From positions 1 to 27,328 of the forward strand of contig JAZULT010000072.1 in NCBI GenBank assembly GCA_045603225.1: a stretch of DNA of 27,328 bases. The letters are read 5' to 3'. The DNA comes from RGIG9115 sp045603225. Its GTDB lineage: Bacteria > Bacillota > Clostridia > UBA1381. The notes below the pieces were generated by a model. It was not told the DNA's origin, made no database searches, and was given only the letters and a program-made list of their open reading frames with translations. Within the stretch, counting starts at the first letter, position 1. Each line of letters starts with the position of its first letter. The translations under genes and the position numbers were made by a program. Positions 7,095 through 15,044 of the stretch are shown here, one piece after another.

Positions 7095-10076
7095 ATGAAA
7101 AGAAAGTTTTCACTTTTTATGGCAGTAACTTGCCTTGCAAGTTGCTTAAGCTTTAGTGGTATTGCACATGCTACAGGTACATCATCTTTCACTGATGTAA
7201 CAAGCAGTCACCAGTACAACAAAGCAATCGTCAACCTTACAAAGCTGGGAGTTATCAACGGCTACGATAACGGTGACGGTACATTCTCATTCAAACCCGA
7301 AGGAGATATTACAAGAGCAGAATTTACAAAAATCATTACCGTTGCTCTCGGTATTGCTGATACTTCGTCAGCAGGTTCAGTATCATTTAAAGACGTTGAA
7401 GGTCACTGGGCTAAGTCAAATATTATAGCTGCAAGCTCAAGAGGTATTGTAAACGGTTTCCCGGAAGACAATACTTTCAGACCTGATGAAAAGGTTACAT
7501 ATGAACAGGCTGTTAAAATGATAGTTTGCTCAGCAGGCTACGAAACAGCCGCTCAGGCTCTCGGCGGATGGCCTAACGGTTATATGGCACAGGCTAACAC
7601 TCTCGGCATCACAAAAGGTGCTGTAAGCACAAATCAGTCAGGTGCCGCTACAAGAGGCGTTGTTGCTCAGCTTATGTACAACGTACTTAACGTGGACATT
7701 CCTGTAATCAACCCTGCAACAGGCAGAATGGAAGACGACCTTGATACATTTCTTGAAACATACCTCGGTGTTGTTCAGGAAAAAGCAAAGGTAGTAGGCG
7801 TTGAAGACAAGGTTACTGCTGACTGTTCTCAGGAGCTTTATGAAGGCGAAATGGCTATTCTTACAACAAAAGGCAAAGACCTTATAGTTCTTGACTACAC
7901 AACTTACACAGATGATGCTTCTGCACTTGAAGATCTTCTCGGTCAGGAAGTTGTTGTATACTACAAGGAAGGTAAAGGCGCTGACATAGATACTCTGTTC
8001 GAAATTGACACAGAAACAGTTAAGAACTCTGTTGTAACTATAAACAGCAAGGATATTGACTCTTTCTCAGGTACAACACTCAAATATTATGATGAAAACG
8101 ATAAATTAAAATCAATTTCAATAAGCGATGATGATGTTTCAGCACTTTACTACAACGGTGCAATCGTTGAAGATGATATAGATGAATATATCGACGGCTG
8201 GCTCTCACCTTCAAATGATGAATTCATTTACGGTGAAGTTAAGCTTACAGACAGCGGTGATGACGGCTCTGTTGATATTATCGATATCATGGACTATGAG
8301 TTCCTCGTAGCTTCAAGAACTCCTTCAACATCAGATTATATTGTTACAAACAAGGTTAAGTTCAAGAACGGTAACCCTGAAGGTTACATTCAGAACATTG
8401 AACTCGACCCTGAAAATGTACACTATACATGCAACATTACTGATGCAAGCGGCAAGAAAATGAACGTTACTTCAATCAAAGCAAACGACGTTCTTCTTAT
8501 TGCTGAAAGCCTTGACGGTGAAGTAATCAACGTAAAGGTTAACTCAAAGAGTGTTTCAGGTAAGGTTTCAGGATATTCATCAGGTGAAAATGAAATCACA
8601 ATAAGCGACAAAGACTATCCTATAAGCGATTACGCTCAGCAGTATTTTGATGAAAATAACATCGAAATCAAGACTTCACTCCAGGCTACATTCTATGTAG
8701 ACGTATACGGAACAATTGTTTACGGAAGTCTCAGCACTTCTTCAACATCTTCAAACTACTCATATGCTTACATTATAAGAGCTACAATGGATGATGATGA
8801 CGAATCAAATGCTTCTATCAAGGCATTCGTTGCTTCTTCAAACTCAATAAAGACATTCCCGATTTCGGGTAAAATCAAGTACAACGGATCTAACGTTTCT
8901 GTTTCCGATGTAGTTGAAAGACTCCGTCAGAACTCATCAGATGATGATTACAATGTAATCGTTCCGGATGATGAACTTGATGATTTCGAAGTAAAAACAA
9001 CAAATGCATGTCAGGTTGCAAGAATCCTCGTTGAAGGCTCTTCACTTACAGAAATTTACACTGTAGATGCTGAAGAAGCATACAATGACGGTGACTGGGG
9101 CGTTCAGACAGAAAGTCCGACAGCTGTTATTCCTTATCAGCAGTTCGAAGGCACTACAAAATATTCACAGGCTAACAACTTCGGTACATTCTTTGTAAAC
9201 TCTTCAACAACTTACATCTACGTTCCTCAGGACAGAAGCTCTGAAGGTTATTCAAAGAAATCAATCAGTTATTATTCAGTAGGTGCAAATGCATATGTTC
9301 AGCCTTACAACGTAAACAACTCAAAAATTGCTGATCTTGTTATTATCTACGGTAAATCAACAACAGCAAGTACAAAGCCAACAACCTCTACACACGTATA
9401 TGTAGCAGCAGAGGATGCTAACCTTGTAGATGACGGTGACGACGAAATTTACGAAATCCCGACATTCGCAAACTCAAAGACATTGTCTACAGGTAAAGCA
9501 GAGCTTGAAAACCTCGATACAGAAGACGATGATTTGAATTTGATTGATATCGCAGACCTTCAGGTTGGTGACCTTTACAGAGTAGGACGTAACGGTAACT
9601 ATTATGCAAACTGTGAGCTTGCAATCGCATACGAAGATGTTCTCGAAGTTCTTGAAGACGGAACATATGACTTTACAGTAAAAGACGATGATGGTAACGA
9701 AATATTTGAATGGTTCTCATCATCAAGTGCAAGCAGTGCTTACGGAAGACTGTATGTTGCAAACATAGTTGACGTTGTTGAAGACGGTAACCAGTACATG
9801 GTTCGTACAACAAGAAACGGCTTTACAGACGGAGAACTTGATGAAGGTACAGAAGAGCTTATTTACATAGACAGCAATACTATCATTCTTAAGATTAATG
9901 AAAAGAAGAATGAAGTAATTACAACATATGATGATGACAGCACAGAAGCTCTTACAGCACTTGATCTCAGATCAGCTGAAGAATTCGGAGATACCTGCAG
10001 TAAGGTTGCAGTATATGAATACTCAACCAATCCTACAAAGGGCAGAGACTGTAAGATGATTCTTATCTATGAATAA
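7095..10076 (+). CDS. S-layer homology (SLH) domain surface protein
   Basis: A 993-residue exported protein. It has a signal peptide at 1-26 (cleavage probably after AHA), then three SLH units: about 31-86 (FTDVTSSHQYNKAI...), about 97-148 (FKDVEGHWAKSNI...FPEDNTFRPDEKV) and a more divergent one at about 150-199. SLH domains bind pyruvylated secondary wall polymers and hold proteins on the cell surface. The remaining 790 or so residues are acidic, rich in Asp, Ser and Thr, with no enzyme motif that I recognise, and look beta-rich. A consensus promoter, 5' hairpin, ideal GGAGG site (6-bp spacing) and strong terminator suggest high expression. It could be a structural S-layer component; that role is inferred. 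Confidence 0.9.
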   Translation: MKRKFSLFMAVTCLASCLSFSGIAHATGTSSFTDVTSSHQYNKAIVNLTKLGVINGYDNGDGTFSFKPEGDITRAEFTKIITVALGIADTSSAGSVSFKDVEGHWAKSNIIAASSRGIVNGFPEDNTFRPDEKVTYEQAVKMIVCSAGYETAAQALGGWPNGYMAQANTLGITKGAVSTNQSGAATRGVVAQLMYNVLNVDIPVINPATGRMEDDLDTFLETYLGVVQEKAKVVGVEDKVTADCSQELYEGEMAILTTKGKDLIVLDYTTYTDDASALEDLLGQEVVVYYKEGKGADIDTLFEIDTETVKNSVVTINSKDIDSFSGTTLKYYDENDKLKSISISDDDVSALYYNGAIVEDDIDEYIDGWLSPSNDEFIYGEVKLTDSGDDGSVDIIDIMDYEFLVASRTPSTSDYIVTNKVKFKNGNPEGYIQNIELDPENVHYTCNITDASGKKMNVTSIKANDVLLIAESLDGEVINVKVNSKSVSGKVSGYSSGENEITISDKDYPISDYAQQYFDENNIEIKTSLQATFYVDVYGTIVYGSLSTSSTSSNYSYAYIIRATMDDDDESNASIKAFVASSNSIKTFPISGKIKYNGSNVSVSDVVERLRQNSSDDDYNVIVPDDELDDFEVKTTNACQVARILVEGSSLTEIYTVDAEEAYNDGDWGVQTESPTAVIPYQQFEGTTKYSQANNFGTFFVNSSTTYIYVPQDRSSEGYSKKSISYYSVGANAYVQPYNVNNSKIADLVIIYGKSTTASTKPTTSTHVYVAAEDANLVDDGDDEIYEIPTFANSKTLSTGKAELENLDTEDDDLNLIDIADLQVGDLYRVGRNGNYYANCELAIAYEDVLEVLEDGTYDFTVKDDDGNEIFEWFSSSSASSAYGRLYVANIVDVVEDGNQYMVRTTRNGFTDGELDEGTEELIYIDSNTIILKINEKKNEVITTYDDDSTEALTALDLRSAEEFGDTCSKVAVYEYSTNPTKGRDCKMILIYE

Positions 10077-10082
10077 GATTTA

Positions 10083-10124
10083 AAAAAAATACTTAGTCCG
10101 GAATTCCGGGCTAAGTATTTTTTT
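10083..10124. terminator. Bidirectional terminator between SLH and GH127 genes
   Basis: A long stem: TACTTAG-T-CCGG pairs with CCGG-G-CTAAGTA through one T:G pair, around an AATT loop. It is flanked by an A-run on the left and a T-run on the right, so it works in both orientations. It starts 6 bp after the SLH stop and lies 7 bp past the GH127 stop on the other strand. Confidence 0.92.
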
Positions 10125-10131
10125 ATAACAT

Positions 10132-11937
10132 TCATCCTATCCACACAAGCATATTACTCTCTCCCCTGTTTGCGTAACACGCATAAGGAATTGCTGTTAT
10201 TTCATAATCCTCATAATTATCCGATACAGGAGCATATAACTTATCAGAAGTGATTTTTCTGTATCCTTTTATTTTAAGGATATCAGCATCAAATAAATCA
10301 CTGTACTCTGCTTTCACCAGAAGGCGTCTGTCTATAAAGAGCTCATAAAGGTTATCTGTATTGTCAACACTTTCAATACAGTACACAAACGGCCCATACT
10401 GAACAGCAACCTTTCCAGCATTATTTCCGACTTTTGAATTTGATTCCATAAGCTGCGGTACAATTTCAAATTCTATTTCAACATTTTCAGGATTTACAAT
10501 TACAGCATATCCGTTTTCAACAGTGTAATCTGCATTTACTTTAAAGCTGTTACACCATGATGGAATACGAATGCAAAGCTTTTTTGTGTTCTGAGTTTTT
10601 ATCGAGACCTTACCGCTATGGGGATAATCGGTTTCCTGACTGATTTTTATATTTCCGTATTCTGCTGTACTTGCCATAAACTGATTTACAAAAACAGTAT
10701 CATCATCCATGTAGTAAATATAATCCCCGACAGATGCAAGAAGTCTGTTTATATTCGGAGGACAGCATGAGCAGTCAAACACTTCAAGCCTCTGAGTTAT
10801 AGGAAGTCTGTCCTGATTATCGGTAGACGTACTGCGATTATGGTTTTTCAGATTGATTTCAAGGGGATTTTCGTAGAAAAAAGATTTCCCGTCAAGAGAA
10901 AGTCCCGCAATCGCTCCGTTATAAAGCTCACGTTCGATTATATCTGCATACATCGCATTATTATCAAGCTTCATCATTCTGTGAGCGAAGAATATCATTG
11001 CAATTGACGCACAGGTTTCAGCATAAGATGTTTCGTTCGGCAAATCATACGGAACAGTAAAATTTTCTCCTATGTGCGTTGAACCGAGTCCGCCTGTAAT
11101 ATACATTTTTCTGTTTACAATATCATCAAAAAGTCTTTTACAGGCATCAGTTAATTTTTTATCCTCGGTTTCAAACGCAACGTCAGCCATTCCCGAGTAC
11201 AGGTAACACGCACGCACAGCATGACCTTCTGCTTCCGAAAGCTCGCGGACGGGCTTATTGTTCTGTGCATATTTTTCGTTAAACCGTTCCTTTATAAGAT
11301 ATTCAACATCATCACCAACACCACGATTATCAATAAAATGCCGTGAGATATTCAAATATTTCTCGTTACCGGTACATTTGTACATTTTTATCAGTGCAAG
11401 CTCAATTTCTTCATGTCCCGGAGTTTTGAATTTTGCTGTTTTTTCGGTGATGAATGCTTTTTCTATACAATCTGCATATCTTTCCATACATTTTAAGAAC
11501 TTGTCTTTTCCTGTTGCTTCGTAGTAAGCAACAGCCGCTTCCATAAGATGCCCTGCACAGTATAGCTCGTGGCAGTTTTTATCCGTAAATCTCCCTTCAG
11601 GCTCTGCTACGGTAAAATATATATTAAAATATCCGTCATCCCACTGTTTTTTTTCAATAAGGTCAACTATATAATCAATTTTGTTTTCAAGCACCTTATC
11701 TTCCTTTTTCTGAAGTATGTACGATGCCGCTTCAATCCATTTTGCAACATCCGAGTCCCAGAAGATATGCGGTTTTTTATCCATACCTTCTTCCCAGTCA
11801 CACTTAAAAGCTTCTATTCTTCCGGTGTCATAAAACCGGTTATATACAGAATCTAGAGTCACATTCTCGTTCAGACGCTGTTTACGCCTCCAGTACCCGT
11901 CAGTAAGTTCTACATTTTTAAAGCTTATGTTTTTCAT
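10132..11937 (-). CDS. GH127 beta-L-arabinofuranosidase (DUF1680)
   Basis: A 601-residue cytoplasmic glycoside hydrolase with no signal peptide. It has the GH127 zinc-cysteine site: Glu307 and Cys309 in YAETCAS, Cys391 and Cys392 in DCSCCPPN, and Glu291 in TGGLGSTHIGENF. Spacing from Glu291 to Glu307 to Cys309 (16, 2) equals that recalled for HypBA1 (Glu322, Glu338, Cys340), whose Cys417 is the nucleophile and Cys418 a zinc ligand. SEAEGHAVRACYLYSGMADV is another family block. The expected reaction is release of terminal beta-L-arabinofuranose from oligosaccharides of plant extensin, AGP or pectin type. Related branches of DUF1680 have other specificities, so the exact substrate is unproven. 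It is divergent from an AraC gene. The ribosome site GGAGG lies 5 bp before ATG. Confidence 0.9.
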   Translation of the reverse strand: MKNISFKNVELTDGYWRRKQRLNENVTLDSVYNRFYDTGRIEAFKCDWEEGMDKKPHIFWDSDVAKWIEAASYILQKKEDKVLENKIDYIVDLIEKKQWDDGYFNIYFTVAEPEGRFTDKNCHELYCAGHLMEAAVAYYEATGKDKFLKCMERYADCIEKAFITEKTAKFKTPGHEEIELALIKMYKCTGNEKYLNISRHFIDNRGVGDDVEYLIKERFNEKYAQNNKPVRELSEAEGHAVRACYLYSGMADVAFETEDKKLTDACKRLFDDIVNRKMYITGGLGSTHIGENFTVPYDLPNETSYAETCASIAMIFFAHRMMKLDNNAMYADIIERELYNGAIAGLSLDGKSFFYENPLEINLKNHNRSTSTDNQDRLPITQRLEVFDCSCCPPNINRLLASVGDYIYYMDDDTVFVNQFMASTAEYGNIKISQETDYPHSGKVSIKTQNTKKLCIRIPSWCNSFKVNADYTVENGYAVIVNPENVEIEFEIVPQLMESNSKVGNNAGKVAVQYGPFVYCIESVDNTDNLYELFIDRRLLVKAEYSDLFDADILKIKGYRKITSDKLYAPVSDNYEDYEITAIPYACYANRGESNMLVWIG

Positions 11938-11947
11938 AACTTCCTCC

Positions 11948-11976
11948 TTGACAATTTCTATTAATTATATTATAAT
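11948..11976 (+). promoter_or_regulatory. Consensus promoter for AraC regulator gene 2
   Basis: Perfect TTGACA (11948-11953), a 17-bp spacer and perfect TATAAT (11971-11976). The -35 abuts the GH127 ribosome site on the other strand, and the -10 overlaps the opposite-strand -10. Confidence 0.8.
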
Positions 11977-11997
11977 GTTTTATATAAAAGATTTCAA
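11969..11997 (-). promoter_or_regulatory. Promoter for GH127, overlapping the AraC promoter
   Basis: On the minus strand: TTGAAA (11992-11997), a 17-bp spacer and TATAAT (11969-11974). The two promoters face each other with their -10 hexamers sharing four bases, so polymerase can occupy only one at a time. Confidence 0.7.
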
Positions 11998-12032
11998 GTG
12001 AAAAAATATAAAAATAGGTGAGAAAATCAAAC

Positions 12033-12815
12033 ATGATTAAATTAGATGATGATAAATATATAAGCTATGTATCCTCCGGACTGTTCCGCTCGTCCGGCAA
12101 ATGGATTCATCCCGTAAGAAATATTGATACCCATGTAATGATTTTTGTTATAAAAGGAAATTTCAGAATTTTTGAAGAAGATTCCAAGTATGAACTGCAT
12201 GAAAATGACATATTTCTTCTGGAGCCGGGTAAAACTCACGGTGGATGCGAGATTACAGACAACGATATTTCATACTACTGGGTACACTTTCATACAAACA
12301 CAGAATTGCCGCTGATAATTGTTACTCCCGACAATACCAATTCTCTTAAAACAATGTTCTCACAGCTTATGCATATATCAAATACACCCGGATACGGTGA
12401 AAACACTGCCGATATTATATGCAGTCTGATTATTGAAGAAGTCATTTTCGAAGCAAAGCAGAAAAAAGCTATCGGAAGTTCTCTTGCATCAGAAATAAAA
12501 GAATATATAAGACTAAACATTTGCAAAGACATAACCGTAAGCACTATTGCCACACATTTCGGTTACCACGAAAACTACATCGGAAAGGTATTTAAAAACT
12601 TTTACGGTACAGGTATGAAACAATACATAGCTGATAAGAAATTAAAAAAGACACAGGATTATCTGCTGACCACCCTTTATACAGTAAAGGAAATTGCATA
12701 TATGAACGGGTTTAAAAGCGAAAATCATTTCATTAAATTTTTTAAATACCATAATAATATGACACCGACTGAGTACAGAAATATTTATATAAATACTCAT
12801 ATTAATAATTCATAA
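12033..12815 (+). CDS. AraC-family transcriptional regulator
   Basis: A 260-residue regulator. The N-terminal cupin half contains HVMIFVIKGNFRIFEEDSKY and HENDIFLLEPGKTHGG (about 25-75). The C-terminal AraC helix-turn-helix pair covers about 160-255: DITVSTIATHFGYHENYIGKVFK, then YTVKEIAYMNGFKSENHFIKFFK and the closing TPTEYR. I start at ATG 12033, ten bases after AGGTGAG; the upstream in-frame GTG at 12018 is part of that ribosome site. It is divergent from the GH127 gene and probably controls it in response to an arabinose-containing sugar. The overlapping promoters suggest auto-repression coupled to activation. Confidence 0.9.
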   Translation: MIKLDDDKYISYVSSGLFRSSGKWIHPVRNIDTHVMIFVIKGNFRIFEEDSKYELHENDIFLLEPGKTHGGCEITDNDISYYWVHFHTNTELPLIIVTPDNTNSLKTMFSQLMHISNTPGYGENTADIICSLIIEEVIFEAKQKKAIGSSLASEIKEYIRLNICKDITVSTIATHFGYHENYIGKVFKNFYGTGMKQYIADKKLKKTQDYLLTTLYTVKEIAYMNGFKSENHFIKFFKYHNNMTPTEYRNIYINTHINNS

Positions 12816-12937
12816 TTTCAATATGCCGAGTGTTCTTCAATCATACGCAAATTAAGAGCTTACAAACATCAACAACAAGAGCAAATATATCCCAAACCAA
12901 ATCAGCATAGCTGCGATGATGAATTATAATTATAATA

Positions 12938-12970
12938 GAATGCCCTCTGAGCTGCAAAGGGCATTCTTTT
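12938..12970. terminator. Terminator between AraC 2 and the SdpI-like gene
   Basis: A perfect 8-bp stem, GAATGCCC / GGGCATTC, with a 13-nt loop, followed by TTTT on plus and a T-rich TATTATAATTATAATT on minus; usable both ways. The bases between 12816 and 12937 hold no gene that I can support. Confidence 0.75.
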
Positions 12971-13599
12971 CATTTTTTTCGATATAAAAAATACGAATAA
13001 ACCGTTGGGGTTATGATAAGTGCAAAAATTATTGTCATAAATATATATGTTAAATTTAGCACTCCTGCTATTGACATTATAATACCACCGTAAACCCAAA
13101 GTTTTCCTGCAAGTTTATGTGTTTTATTCCAGTTTTCTTCGTCATGCAGTGTCCAAGGAAGCTTGATTCCAATTGTGTAATTTTGTTTGCATTTTGGGAG
13201 AATGAAACCAAGCACAATAAATAAAAGTCCGATGAAAACCGGCATTATGCTCTCAACGCTTATTTTATATCCTAATGCATTAGCATAGATACAAATTCCG
13301 CAAAGCAATGAGCAAACGGGAACTATACTTATAACAACCGAAAACATTTTATTACTTATATTCTTTATTCTCGGATCGGCACTTGTTGCAATAACACATA
13401 TTAAATTCACAAAGGTCAGTATAGCAGGGAGTCCGACAACTGTAAACATTTTACTGCTGTAGCCTGTAATCTCACCATTCCATCCAAAGCTTGTCGCTAT
13501 ATTTTCAGGAAGTCTGTTCCATACTAAAAATCCGAAAATCATCGGCAGCAATGTAATCACAGATGAAATAATAATTTTCAATTTATTCTTTTTTATCAT
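12970..13599 (-). CDS. SdpI/DUF1648 family membrane protein
   Basis: A 209-residue membrane protein with about six hydrophobic helices. Two family signatures are clear: the DUF1648 block LPENIATSFGWNGEITGYSSK at about 29-49 (the first extracytoplasmic loop) and the SdpI block IGIKLPWTLHDEENWNKTHK at about 145-165. SdpI is the immunity and signalling protein against the SDP toxin in Bacillus, but many relatives are uncharacterised. The start at 13599 follows AAGGTGGG; an in-frame TTG at 13617 would overlap kdpE. It lies 10 bp after the kdpE stop, so it is the last gene of the Ktr/Kdp operon, an unusual partner. A role in envelope-stress or antimicrobial-peptide tolerance is only a guess. Confidence 0.85.
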   Translation of the reverse strand: MIKKNKLKIIISSVITLLPMIFGFLVWNRLPENIATSFGWNGEITGYSSKMFTVVGLPAILTFVNLICVIATSADPRIKNISNKMFSVVISIVPVCSLLCGICIYANALGYKISVESIMPVFIGLLFIVLGFILPKCKQNYTIGIKLPWTLHDEENWNKTHKLAGKLWVYGGIIMSIAGVLNLTYIFMTIIFALIITPTVYSYFLYRKK

Positions 13600-13609
13600 A
13601 TAACCCACC

Positions 13610-14311
13610 TTATTCAACCTTCATCATCCTATATCCAACACCAATATGTGTCTGGATATACTGCGGCGAGTCCGGAAGCTTTTCAATCTTCTTTCTAAGC
13701 GTTGTCATAAACACCCGAAGGGAACCTATATCCGTTTCCCATGCGCTTCCCCAAATTTTCTCCGCAATAAATTTATGTGTAAGGACCTTTCCTATATTTT
13801 GCGACAGCACGCAAAGCAGCTTGTATTCTGTAGGAGTAAGGTGCATTTCCTCATCATCAAGATATGCACACCCTGCTGCATAATCAACTTTAAGTTTTCC
13901 GTTTGTAAAAATTGATTCCGATGTTGCCGATTTGTTTTGATAGCTTAATCTTCTTTGTGTAACTCTAAGCCTTGCAAGAAGTTCTTCAACAGAAAAAGGT
14001 TTTGTTAAGTAATCATCAGCACCGCAGTCCAATGCTTCTATTTTATCTGTGTCCTCACTTCTGGCACTGATAACGATAATCGGCATATTAGACCACGAAC
14101 GAATTTTCTTTATTACTTCGATTCCGTCTATATCCGGAAGCCCCAGATCAAGCAAAACAGCATCGGGATTATGCGAAGATGCCTGCATAATAGCATCATT
14201 TCCGTCTTTTGCAGTTAAAAACCTATATTCGTGAGTTTTTAGTGTTGTTGAGATTAAGTTTCGTATAGGCATATCATCTTCAACAACTAAAACCGTCATT
14301 GTCTTATTCAT
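13610..14311 (-). CDS. kdpE: KdpE-type response regulator (OmpR/PhoB family)
   Basis: A 233-residue regulator. The receiver domain (about 5-120) has the acidic pair Glu11/Asp12, phospho-acceptor Asp55 in VLLDLGLPD, and Lys104 in TKPF. The C-terminal winged helix is at about 135-230 (YLDDEEMHLTPTEYKLLCVL... LRVFMTTLRKKIEK... THIGVGYRM). That ending is typical of KdpE. It accepts phosphate from the KdpD-type kinase and binds DNA as a dimer on direct repeats. A GGAGG site nine bases upstream supports the start; its first eight bases overlap the kinase gene's end. Its likely target is the 11-bp phased repeats upstream of ktrB. Confidence 0.93.
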   Translation of the reverse strand: MNKTMTVLVVEDDMPIRNLISTTLKTHEYRFLTAKDGNDAIMQASSHNPDAVLLDLGLPDIDGIEVIKKIRSWSNMPIIVISARSEDTDKIEALDCGADDYLTKPFSVEELLARLRVTQRRLSYQNKSATSESIFTNGKLKVDYAAGCAYLDDEEMHLTPTEYKLLCVLSQNIGKVLTHKFIAEKIWGSAWETDIGSLRVFMTTLRKKIEKLPDSPQYIQTHIGVGYRMMKVE

Positions 14312-14996
14312 TTATATCAACCTCCTTTATCGGCAGGGTAAATGTAAATACCGCGCCATGCGGATTGTTGTCCGATACAGTAATTTCTCCGCAGTGTGCT
14401 GATATGATTGTTTTGCAAAGAGCAAGTCCCAAGCCAAGACTTCTTCTGCTGTCGGCAATTCTGTTTGCTCCCGTATAGAACATATCAAACACCCTGTCTT
14501 TAATATCGTCTGCTATTCCGTTACCTTTATCGGCAATATTAACCGAAATCTTATCATCCTTTCTTTCGGTACTGATTATAATTTCCGAGCCCTTCGATGT
14601 ATATTTAATTGCATTGTCAACAATATTTATTATCACTTGAACGATAAGCCTTGCATCCACATCCACAAGCATTATTTCATCGCTTTCGTATACCGTTATT
14701 TTATGCTCGACACTGCGTTTGCTAATGTGGTTTAACGCCTCTGCAATTATTTCGTCAATAAGCTCTGCGGATTTATTCAATTTCATATTACCGTCTTCAA
14801 GTCTTGTAACGGATAACAGGTTTTCAACAAGATTTATAAGCCACACAGAGTCGTAATAAATATCCGTGTAAATCTGCTGTTTTGTATCTGCGTCAAAGCT
14901 TTCTCCGTTAGAAAGCAAATTATCTGCATTACCGGATATAGATGTAAGCGGTGTTCTTAAATCGTGAGAAATTGCACGAAGTAGATTGGCTCTCAT
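14304..14996 (-). CDS. kdpD: KdpD C-terminal histidine kinase half, separated by an in-frame TAG
   Basis: A 230-residue kinase core. The HisKA motif ISHDLRTPLTSISGN has phospho-acceptor His11. The ATPase domain has the N box (IINIVDNAIKYT), G1 (DKGNGI), F box and G2 (SLGLGLALCK). It is in the same frame as the upstream KdpD half. Sixteen sense codons (15044-14997) precede this ATG and read as normal KdpD linker (ISREKEESELLAKNEK), so this looks like one gene broken by a single TAG at 15045-15047. No clear ribosome site precedes this ATG, so independent translation is doubtful; a GAGGAG lies further up, near 15020. It ends in an 8-bp overlap with kdpE. Confidence 0.85.
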   Translation of the reverse strand: MRANLLRAISHDLRTPLTSISGNADNLLSNGESFDADTKQQIYTDIYYDSVWLINLVENLLSVTRLEDGNMKLNKSAELIDEIIAEALNHISKRSVEHKITVYESDEIMLVDVDARLIVQVIINIVDNAIKYTSKGSEIIISTERKDDKISVNIADKGNGIADDIKDRVFDMFYTGANRIADSRRSLGLGLALCKTIISAHCGEITVSDNNPHGAVFTFTLPIKEVDINE

Positions 14997-15044
14997 TTTC
15001 TCGTTTTTAGCAAGCAGTTCAGACTCCTCTTTTTCACGGGAAAT

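Noticed and set aside
12816..12937. Possible decayed gene or mobile-element remnant upstream of the terminator
   Set aside because: A short frame of about 30 residues without start or ribosome site is visible, but I cannot match it to any family.
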